Source: Nematostella vectensis (taxonomy: Eukaryota > Cnidaria > Anthozoa > Actiniaria > Edwardsiidae). From it: DNA of 60,000 nucleotides. Position 1 is the first letter of the stretch. Every line of letters starts with the position of its first letter. Position numbers and translations under genes: made by a program. Below are positions 28,101-40,100 of this stretch, in pieces. The stretch covers positions 5,037,001 through 5,097,000 of the forward strand of contig NC_064039.1 of assembly GCF_932526225.1 (NCBI RefSeq), in the 5' to 3' direction. The notes beneath the pieces are model-generated. The model was not told the origin of the DNA, did no database searches, and worked only from the letters and a program-made list of their open reading frames with translations.

Positions 28101-31100
28101 ATGATGGGTTATATACCCAAGAACAACCTCTTATTATGAATTTGTTGTAAAGCACGACTCAAAGCCACAAACCTGTAAATCTCTATAAAACTCCCAACCT
28201 AATTAAGCGGCCGCTAATGAAAGTTGGCACTGTATCCCAGACGTCCTCCTCTTTTGCCCATGTGGGCGCTGTGTCGAGTTATAGATTTTGACCCATACCC
28301 TCTGTCCTTTCCACAGTAGTGTTCTACGGAGTATAAATCATTTCCTACTAGCATCTAACAAGCATGCTACCCCTATTTGCCATCCCCGTTGATAGCAATG
28401 CTAACTAACTGATGCGCGCTTGTTGTCATTCACAGGTTTCTATCCAGAGTGCAGAAAAGACTATGAAAGAGGGCGGGAAGCCGGGCGAGCGGGTGCCGTC
28501 AAAACGCAGCAAGGAGAAGAAGGATGGCAAGGAGGTATGAGTAACCTAAGAAGGAGAAACGTTTGGCCTGAGTCATGCAAACACTTTTGCATGCATTTTT
28601 CATCTTTACATATTAGGTGAACCTCTCTATGAAACAATGCGTGTGTTTGATAAAACATAACTCTCTATAAAATATTCAGACATAAATGTGATTATGATGT
28701 TTTCTGATGTTAATGTGTAACTTTCTCACTTTCTAGGACGCTTTTCCTACCGTCGCTTACTTTGTCTTCCAAACCAAAGCTTGGCTCGAGAACGCAGTCA
28801 GTTCTTATTTCTTCTATTACTATATAAATCTGTAAATCTATTTAAATATTTACCTTCAACCTTGTCTATACTTACACTCTTCCTATCTCTATCTAGTCGG
28901 TTTCCGTTTTCCATTCTGGGTATGTTCTTTGATCCATGCTCCTATGAACTCAAATGATCCATTAAATATAAAATAAATGGAATAAATGAATAGATTAATA
29001 AAATAAAATGTAATTCGTGAAGCCAAGGACTAAATACCAATAATATCCTTTGATAAAATACAGTAAATTGTGTCGGATGTTCCTACCCAAGGCCCACTAG
29101 TTTAACACTGATTTCTCATCCAAGTCACAGGTTAAGGCGGGCTCGAAAACTTGTCTGCCGCTGACTATGGATGGATGGTCCACATTTGAGCTGCCCGAAA
29201 AGGTATTAAATGCAATGGCTAATTGTATGTAAAAGCTTAGTTAAAGTGTAGAAACTTGTATTAGCCAGATTAGTCTGTGAGTCATTTTATTAAAAAAACT
29301 TTTTTTTTTCAATTCCTCAGCTTCAAGAGTATTTCAAGTGTGACGTCACCGGAACTATGATTAACAAGAATACCTTTCAGAAGCCCGTAAGCACCTGCAT
29401 GAACCTTTTCCTGCACTCGTCCCCACTGGCGTCATAAGGGTGTTAACGTCACTGTTGCTGACGTCATAGTGGTGTTAACGTCACTGTTGCTGACGTCATT
29501 GTGGTGTTAACATCACTGTTGCTGACGTCATTGTGGTGTTAACATCACTGTTGCTGACGTCATTGTGGTGTTAACCTCACTGTTGCTGACGTCATTGTGG
29601 TGTTAACGTCACTGTTGCTGACGTCATAGTGGTGTTAACGTCGCTGTTGCTGACGTCATTGTGTTGTTAACGTCATTGTTGCCATTGTGTTGTCAACTAC
29701 ACAGTTGCTGACGTCATCATGCTGTTAACGTCACTGTTGCTAACGTCGTTGTGTTTGCGACAGATGTTGACGGTGCACTATCTGCAGACTCTGTTGACCG
29801 ACTTGCGGGACCTTGGCCTTCACCACCTTGGGCTTCCTGTGGTGACCATGCAGCAGCTTGTCGCAGATATGCTACTCGAGCACGACCAGCTGAAGAAGCT
29901 TATTCATCTCAGGTTAGCCGCTTTGCTTATTCTAGGTAACTTACTTGAACTATGGATGACCGTGGAAGGGCACGTAGGTAAAACTCGTGGTTAAAGTCGA
30001 ATTCCATATACGTAGGATAACAAGGATGTTATCAGTGGACTGTTGGGTTTCTCCATGTGGGAGAACTAATCGTCTTCCTCATTATTGGGACGGTGGGTTT
30101 TCCAGGCCCTCTGTTCTCTCCACAGAAGTGTTCTACTTCACTATGGATGATGTCCTTCTAGTATCTACCAAGCATTTGTCATCCCTGTTGAAAGTTATGC
30201 TAACCCATTAATGCGCGCCTGTTGTTGTCATTTAAGCCTTTTTGCTTATTCTGGGTAACATACTTGAACTTTGGATGGTCATGGACAGGCTTGTGAAACC
30301 CGTGGTTGGAATAGCATATACATGTAGCATAACCGGTGTTATTACTGCACGGTTGACGGTTGGACTTTTCCATTAGGGAGGATTCATTGCCTTTCTCATC
30401 ACTGGGTGTTTTTTTTTCTCATGTGGGAGAACTCATTGTCTTTTTTACCAATGGACTGTTGGGCTTTTCCATGTGGGAGAACTCATTGTCTTTATCATTG
30501 CAGAGCGCTGGAGCTTTGCCAGGAACTGAACCTTACTTCAGGCATGTCACACCACGAGAAGGCCGCTGGCCACCTGATGCTGACCGAACAGCAGCAAGCC
30601 AAGTAAGTAGACAATAATTGACAGTCCCTTAGTAACCATTAAACTTTATGTATTTTTTTTTTTTGCTTTTGCCGTGCAAGCTAAGCTACTTTTGACTGGA
30701 ATTCGAAGAAGTAGAGTGGGATTATAAGTGTATTTACATGATTTTATTGCAAATTGCTTTGTGCTACTGGTAATTCCCATGATATTTCATAGTTTGGAAG
30801 GATTTAAAAATCTAACTCACTCTACGTAGAGTTAAGGCTAAAAATCCACATATGAAAGACATTTTTTTAACTTTCTACATAAACGGTATTGATGACGGCT
30901 TGCTTTGATTTTGACTTTAACTGGCCGGCATAGCTATTCGTAATAGTTAGGCTAGGTTGACCCTTATTAACATATGGTGGTGATATGTGTTTCAGATCCC
31001 GCGAGGAGATTGAGATGTGGAAGGAAAAGCAGCGACAGGTTCGCTTTGAGGAGGAACGCTCACGTAATTCCAAGAGCGTCCTATTTGATGTGAAGTCTTC

Positions 31101-34100
31101 TCACAGCAATACGCGGGGTGGCACCCAGGCAGCCACACCCGGTAACCCTGGGGGTGAGCCATGGACCAAGTACAAGACGCTGATTAGTGGGCCATGCAAC
31201 CGCGAGCTTTGGACTGAGCAAGCTGCAATACTCATCAGACAGGTAATATACTTAGGGAGTTACACTTGGTTACATTAGAGGCTAGCTGAACTGTAGCAAG
31301 CCTATAATCTGCGGAATGATGGGCCTTCAAGCCACGAAGTGCGAGTAGAGTAAGTTATACTTATCTGAAAGATAACTAAGTGTCACTTAAGCTAACCCTT
31401 TAAAAAGTGTGACAAGGAAAACATTCGGGATGGGGAATGTGGTTTAATGTGCAATTTCCTGCACTGAAACTGTTCCTTTTTCAGGGACACTTTCAAGTTG
31501 CTCGGCAACTCCTGAATGAAGCCAATGTCTCTGCCCGGGTAAGTTGATAGTTTATTTGTTTGTCTGTTGTTGCGTGTGTTCCTCTATTTGGAAACACATG
31601 AGCATCATGCTGTCAACTGTTTTTTTTCTACAGGCATTTGACGACCACACCACGTTATCGCACGTACTGCTCCAGTTGGCTGTGCTAGCTCTAGCGGAAT
31701 CGAACTGGGGACAGGCCACCTCACTTTTATTGGAGGCGCAGGTAAATTGCGATAGAATAAAAGGAAAGAAGAAGAAGAAGAAGAAGTAAGCATGCTTTCA
31801 TTGTAGACTTTAAAGGGCCGTCTCGGTACAAAGCTACTTGCCTTTCTAGGCCGTGATCGTTTAATGTCTTACAAATCAGAATCAGTTGTGCTTCAAAGGA
31901 GTGGTAATTTTCCCATAGAAACTGAAAGGCGACCAGCGATTTTGGCTGAGCTCAACGCTGCTACTCTCAGACGCTGCTCTGTCAAAGAAGGACAAACACG
32001 CCGACACACTACGCCGGCCAGATTCCGCAGCCATGGAAAAGGTAAGTCGTCTTTCTGCTAGCTCACGTGATCAATTATTACCTTTCCTCCCTTTATTCTT
32101 CCACATTGTTGGATGTTGGATTATTTTTTAATGTATTCTAATGTATTTAAAAATCCATGATTCTGAGTCCCTCTTACTTCTATTCGCTTTAGGCGCGTAG
32201 TATACTAGTTCAAGCCAAGATGACCTTCCAAGATCTATCTGAAGATAACCCTAACAAAGCAAACATGGCGGACTACATCGAAGCCGTGCTGGAGGCCAGG
32301 TAATACTTTTTTTGGCGTAATTTAAACCCTTATTTTACCCCCCCCCCCCTCCTCCCCAATGCCAGTCTTGTTCATGTCATGAAAAAATTCCCACATTGTT
32401 CATCTTGGAATAAGTTCACACATTTGTTAATGTCTTATAATAAGTTCACACATTGTTCATGTCTTGGAATAAGTTCACACATTGTTAATGTCTTGGAATA
32501 CGTACACACATTGTTAATGTCTTGGAATACGTACACACATTGTTAATGTCTTGGAATAAGTTCACACATTGTTCATGTCTTGGAATAAGTTCACACACTG
32601 TTAATGTCTTGGAATAAGTTCCCACATTGTTCATGTCTTGGAATAAGTTCACACATTTGTTAATGTCTTGGAATAAGTTCACACACTGTTAATGTCTTGG
32701 AGTAAGATCACACTTTGTTCATGTCTTGGAATAAGTTCACACTGTTAATGTCTTGGAATAAGTTCACATACTGTTCATGTCTTGGAATAAGTTCACACTG
32801 TTAATGTCTTGGAATAAGTTCACATACTGTTCATGTCTTGTAATAAGTTCGCACACTGTTCATGTCTTGGAATAAGTTCACACATTTGTTAATGTCTTTG
32901 AATAAGTTCACATGCTGTCCATATCTTGGAATAAGTTAACACACTGTTCATGTCTTGGAATAAGTTCACATGCTGTTCATGTCTTGGAATAAGCCCATGC
33001 ATTGTTCATGTCTTGAAATAAGTGTATGTTTCGATGTTTTTTTTTTCAGATTGGGTATTATTGCTTCTGATCACCTGATTTCTGACGCTAAGGAACGCGA
33101 GCAGGATCCGCATACCCACAAAAAGCTCTACACCGCCTGTCAGGTCAGAAATATTTATGTTCGTAGCCATGTTCACACCGTGTGATTGTTTTAAAGAATA
33201 ACAGACTAACGTATTCTCGTGTGACTATTTAGTACCTTCAGCGTGCCGGCGAGTCACTGACTCAACTGGGTTATCGCCGAGAAGCCGTGCGTGTGATGCT
33301 TAGGCATGCTGATATCAAGAGGGTGTTTGCAGACCAGACCACTGAACAAGACGAGCGCCATAGGGCTTTTATAGAGGCGTACAACATACTCAAAGAAGCA
33401 ACAAACATCGCGGACGCTGTTCTCTTTGATGCTCAGTCGACACTCACTCTTCCAGAGGTGGGATTGATATTCAGTTAACATGACCTCACCTCACTCCATA
33501 TCGCCTCACTCAATCACACCCCAAATTGCATCACTTTGCTCAACCTAACCCCACCTCACATCACCTTATCTCACCCCTTGTCACCTTACCTCACTTTACC
33601 TCTGCTTATCGCAGCACTTCTCATCTCCCCTCCCCTCACCTTACCCCTGCTTACTGCATCTTCTCGCCTCACCCCTTTTCCCCTCGTCTCACCCAACCAT
33701 ATCCCACCTCAACTCACCCCTCCTCGTCCAGCCCACCTTATCCTTACTTACTTCACCACTTCTTACCTCGTTTCACCTCCCCTCATTTCACCTCACCTTA
33801 TTTTCATCCCACCTCAACTCACCTGGTTTACCTCACATTAGCCTCACTCCACCACACCTGATCCCAACGATAGTGAAACATACTCATCTACCCCTTCATC
33901 ATGCTCAACTCTCTACAGTTCCTCACCTGGTTTACCTCACATTACCCTCACTCCACCACACCTGATCCCAATAATAGTGAAACATATTCAGCTACCCCTT
34001 CATCATGCTCATCTCTCTACAGTTCCTCACCTGATTTACCTCACATTACCCTCACTCCACCACACCTGATCCCAACGATAGTGAAACATACTCAGCTACC

Positions 34101-37100
34101 CCTTCATCATGCTCAACTCTCTACAGTTCCTCACCTGGTTTACCTCACATTAGCCTCACTCAACCACACCTGATCCCAACGATAATGAAACATACTCAGC
34201 TACCCCTTCATCATGCTCAACTCTTTACAGTTCCTCACCTGGTTTACCCTCACTCCACCACACCTGATCCCAAGGATAGTGAAACATACTCAGCTACCCC
34301 TTCATCATGCTCATCTCTCTACAGTTCCTCACCTGGTTTACCTCACATTAGCCTCACTCCACCACACCGATCCCAACGATAGTGAAACATACTCATCTAC
34401 CTTTATCATGCACAACTCTTTACAATTCCTCACCTGGTTTACCTCACATTACCCCCACTCAACCACACCTGATCCCAACGATAATAAAACATACTCATCT
34501 ACCCCTTTATCATGCTCATCTCTCTACAGTTCCGTGGTGTCAGTCTTCCCGTCCAGCGAGATGCAGTAGATGCTCGCCTATCTCTTGCTGACCTCATGGT
34601 TGACATGTTCACCCAGTTCTCACAGGAACACCGTGCAAAACGGCACCGTGAGGCCAGGAAAGGCAGCATGCAAAAGGTAAGATCGTGTTTTCACGATATG
34701 GAGTCAGAAGAGTCACGAAATATAGAGTTTAATGTAGACAACACAATATAGTGTGTTGCAAGAACATGCAACTGTTGACTAAGCAAGAGCATCCTTTTAA
34801 TGCAAGTGCATCCTTTTAATTATAAGAAGATTTTAAAAGAATAGTGTGATTGATTTTAGATGATTGATGACTTCGTAAGGAGTGAGTCCACTGTTCAAGA
34901 TGACCTGCAGTGGAGCGAAATCACCAGGTAGTTTCAGTTTGTTTTTGTTTTTGTTTTTCTTTTTGAAATTGGTAAGTCTGCTACTTGTTAGTTTTAGTTT
35001 TTTTATTTTGTGTTTGTTTGCACCATTATTCCCAATACGTGTTGCTTATATTTCCTGTTTTTATGTGCAGGTCGTTAGCAGTTGATATCATGATGCAGCT
35101 CTCTGTAGCGCACGGAATGGCTACTGGTGTTGCCAGCCTTAAAGCTAAGGTACCACACGAATAGACCTGTTCCCAGCCCTAAGGTACCACACGGATAAAC
35201 CTGTTCCCAGCCCTAAGGTATCACGCGAATAGACCTGTTCCCAGCCCTAAGGTACCACACGGATAAACCTGTTCCTAGTCCAAAGTTATCACACGAATAA
35301 ACCAGTTCCTAACCCTAAGGTACCACAGAAATAAACCCGGTTCCTAGTCCAAAGGTATCACACGGATAAACCTGTTCCTAACCCTAAGGTACCACAGAAA
35401 TAAACCGGTTCCTAGCGCTAAGGAACCACACGGAAAAACATGTTCCTAGCCCCAAGGTGTTTTGCATTTTGAAGTCGAATGATCATGCTAAGCGAATTCA
35501 CATTATTTATGACGTTTTCTTTCTCTGTTGTTTCAGAATCTACTGACCCTCGGTAGATGCCTACGGGCGCTCGCTGCTCACACCACTCCTGACGCAGAGA
35601 ACCAGTGGAAAGAGATTGAACAGCTGGACGCACCACCACGCCGACTTTCTGAAGCTGAGGAGAAAGACGAAGGTGGGGAGGGTGAGGAGGATAATAAAAG
35701 CACTGAAGCAATTGCAGATCAGAGTGCATCACGGGAGATTCTCAAGTACACAAATCAAGCACTGCGACTCAATGTAGGTGGAACGTTAGTAAAATTATAT
35801 CTCCCTTTTGAATAAGATGCTTTCTTCGAAGATATATGCAGCATTCTTTGTAGCGATTGTTTTTTTTTTGTCCCCTCGTGATTTTAAGCAATTATTGGAT
35901 GAGGTTTTAGTGATATCCAGAATAATCGATGTCGAGATAACTAGAATAAGGCGAGGCCGATGGCCGCCCTTCTCCCTTTCACCACAAGCCACATTGATTC
36001 AGTAACTTTCTCGAAAACAAAATTTATTACTATAACTATTGCTAAGGCCGCCACTTCTCACAAACTAAATATTTGCGCCCTAGGCCCAAGATGCATTGCA
36101 CTTATCTGCTAGCTGATAATTCACTAACTGATCAGCTAACTGATTAGTGAAGACACTCAGATTGCGTGATTCCTTTAAAAAAAGCGCACGCTCATTGCCA
36201 ATCAGAATCGACCTAGTGAGCACAATGTATAATAATGACAGTTATCGAACTTTCCGAAATAACACTTAAATCACTCTCCACCCGTGCAAGTTCCCTTTTA
36301 ACTACTTAACCCCTGTAACTTTAGCTGTGCATGTTCTTTTCTATACAATGCAGGAAGAGCACGTGACGTCCACGCGCTACGTAGGTCAAGCTGTGGAGTG
36401 TTTAGCGCAAGCTGTTCAAATAGGGCTACGAATTGGCATGCGGGTAAGTACGCCATTAACATACCTGCTTCAGAGCAAGTGTCAATCACATAGAGACTGC
36501 ATGACATTCAAACAGTGTCTACTAGGAACCAAAAGGGGGAGCACGTGACATTTGCATTGAAACACAACATAAACACGAAATGCACATGCTGTCTATAAAG
36601 AGGACTTGATATCAGCTCCAACAGCACGCTTTCACGGCTTTCATACTTTCAAGTTTTACTGTAAAGTAAACAAATGATTTTTTTGTTCCTTTTTGAAGGA
36701 GCTGGTTGCTAAGGCCGCATACGAGATTGTAGAATGTATTGGCAATCACGACATGTCTACAACTGCACAGTACCTGGCGCTCTATCAGGTGAGATGGCAC
36801 CCTGAGCTCTCCCCCATTTCACCCCTTCACACCCACTACCCTAGTACCTCGCACTCTATCAGGGGAGATGTCACCCTAAGCTCTCCTCCCTTTCACCCTC
36901 CACACCCAGTACCCTAGTACCTCGCACTCTATCAGATGAGATGCCACCCTAAGCTCTCCTCCCTTTCACCCTCCACACACCCACTACCCTAGTACCTCGC
37001 ACTCTATCAGGTGATATGTCACCCTGAGCTCTCCTCCATTTCACCCCTCCACACCCACTACCCTAGTACCACGCACTCTATCAGGTGAGATGTCATCCTA

Positions 37101-40100
37101 AGGTCTCCTCCCTTTCACCCTCCACACCAACTACCCTAGTACCTCGCACTCTATCAGATGAGATGCCACCCTAAGCTCTCCCCCCTTTCACCCTCCACAC
37201 ACCCACTACCCTAGTACCTCGCACTCTATCAGATGAGATGCCACCCTAAGCTCTCCACCCTTTCATCACCCTCCACACCCACTACCCTAGTACCTCGCAC
37301 TCTATCAGATGAGATGTCACCCTAAGCTCTTCTCCCTTTCACCCCTCCACACCCACTACCCTAGTGCCTCGCGCTCTCTCACCCAAGTTCCATTATCTTC
37401 CCTCCCTTCCACAATACTTTGCACTGTATCAGGTGAGACATCACCCTTAGCCCCCCCCCCCCCCCCCGACACACGACCTCAGTACCCCGCGCTCTATCAG
37501 ATTAGACATCACCCATTTTCCCATAACTGTCCTAAATGTCGTTCATTTCTTCATTACCCTATATATTCCAGAGCTGCTACATGTCACACCAGTTGGAAGA
37601 AGTCCTGTGTCGAGCTCAGGCCGACCCGGCGGTGTCGAGACAGGCATCCCTGATTCGTCAGAGGCGGGCTCTGAGCGCTGTAGATTTCCTTACTGACAGC
37701 ACGTCCAGTGTGTTTACGTCTAACACACATCATCTCGGCGACTGTGAGGTGAGCACATTCAGTGTGTTTACATCTAACGCACACATCTCGGCGATTGTTA
37801 GGTGAGCACATCCAGTGTGTTTACATCTAACGCACACATCTCGGCGACTGTTAGGTGAGCACATCCAGTGTGTTTACGTCTAACACATCTCGGCGACTGT
37901 GAGGTGAGCACATCCAGTGTGTTTACGCCAACACACACCATCTCGGCGACTGAGGTGAGCACAACCGGCGTATTTACGTCTACAACACCATCTCGGTGCG
38001 TAGTCAAAGGTATCGTATGGATAAAGGATTTCGATAAGAAATAACCCACTTTTTGGCGGCCAAGGGAGTTACTACGTTTTATAGCTTGTTCTTGTCGTAT
38101 GAGCTTTGGTGGAACGTTTTTTTTCCAGGCCTGGCGTCGTTTGTCGGTGATGAGAAATCATCTGGAGCTGACTAAAGAGTTTTCAGTCACCAATCTCCAG
38201 TTCGTAGTGTTACAGCACTCGCCGGACAGGTATGATCACCCCTATCCGCCCCTCCCTTCTTCCTTTACTGCGCCTTCCTCAATGCAGTCTCTAACATTTC
38301 ATTCGTGCTTCTTTAAAAATTACAAGACAGGGAAGGTCCTGGTATGATGGTTCGTGATGTTTTGCGTGACTCTGTATTGCTGGTCATATTGTAGACGATT
38401 CCTGTACGGCGCTGTGCTTGATAAAGGAAGATCATCAGTTCCAAGTGGAAAACCCAGTAAACAGACCGGCTCCGTACCCGGTAAGACATGGCGTCACATG
38501 TATTACCTTAACCCTAACCCTAACAGTGGCTTGATATTACCATGTTAGTGATGTTATACGTGATCCGCAACACACGACTCCGTGAACAATAGTATCGCGT
38601 CACTTACCGCGTGGCTTGATAGAACAATTTTGTTAAAAGTCTTGATTCTGCCACTAAAGTCACGACTTAATGCTGCCGTAAGAATGCCTTAATAACTTTG
38701 CTACTTGGTAATCAGTTACTGAACTGAGGCATGTATCGTATTCCGTGGTTTAGTTCCGGCGAAAGCACTGGTCACTCGTGCGGAAGTGAACGCGAAAGAC
38801 CTGGACAGCTTGATCGAGATGTTTGAACACTTCAAGGCGGACACAGCGTCTGAGCTGATGCGACAAAACTATCTCCAGCAGCAAAGGGAACAACACCGCC
38901 AGATGATGGGAGGGCTGAAGGACGACGTTACCCAACATCAGGTATGTGACGTAGTGCTATGACGTCATAACACGTGACCAGCACCGCAAGATGATGGGAG
39001 GGCTAGAGGACGACAGTGCTCAACATCAGGTATGTGACGTGCTATGACGTCATATAACACAGGCTGGGTGGATAGTATGACATAGGTATTAGACGTCACC
39101 TTGGTAAATGTTGTGATAATTGGCAGCAGCGATAACGTCATCATATAATTCATGTATTTATTTGTTTCAGATCTCAGATGATTGGAGCATCAATAACCGC
39201 GAGACCCAACTCCAGGTAGTTTGGCCTTGTAACACACCTCCACACATGAACGAATTCTATCTCAAGATATCTCTGTTGGTCTCTTTTCTACACACCTCTT
39301 GACATGAACTACTTGTAACTGAAGACGTCTAAATTAGTCTTTTCTCTAAAAACATCTAGACATGAACGAATTCTAACTCAATACATCTCAGTTAGACTCT
39401 TTTTTACACACCTCTAAAAATAAACAAATTCTAACTCGAGATATCTCTGTTAGTCTCTTTTCCAGGATGTGGTGGCAGCCGTAGAAGCCTATCTCGATCC
39501 AGTCTTGACAAAGCTTCAGCCTGCACTGAAGTGAGTAACATCCAAGGGCTCATTTATTGATTGAAGCAATCTTCTTGGACTTGCCGACTCGGGTTAATAC
39601 GAGTAACGGCACGAGTATAAAGTAGCACCCAACATAGGATATCGGCATGCTAAGGGAACAACACATAATACAACTTTTTTTTAACTGTTGGGTTAATAGT
39701 TCTATTAAGGGAGGAAAAACCCGAAGACATGTAGAAAAACCTTCGGCTATAAAACAAACCAACTAACTCAACTCACGTTGGAACATGGAAGCGAACCTGT
39801 GACAACTGTGTGACCAATGCTTCCGATCAGAGGCTCAACCCGGGTTCGTGTCAGCTTAAAGTAAAAAAAAACTATCTATCTTGAGACCTTTTTATTTCTC
39901 GCCCTCTCGGATATTATCGTTAAGGCGAAGATTCCATCCCTCATTGGTCTTAAATAACCTGTCGCTGAAGAAGCTGCCACCGTTACCATCTTCGGTGCTA
40001 TACCACAACTGACTAGGTCTATCACAAGTGAGACGCAAACACTAAGCATCGTAACCTCTACTCCAATACGCCTTCGATGTTCTAGATGCTTTCTAGTACC

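Noticed and set aside
33480-34590. Pro/His/Ser/Thr-rich ORFs of 100+ codons
   Set aside because: They come from CT-rich low complexity and the 104-bp array, overlap each other in several frames, and lack family features.
38509-38525. Interstitial telomere
   Set aside because: Only about 2.5 hexamers, with no flanking array; noted as a repeat but not as a telomere.
39780-39860. tRNA-like sequence (GGGTTCGTGTC)
   Set aside because: Only a partial B-box-like motif; no A box at the right distance and no cloverleaf could be drawn.
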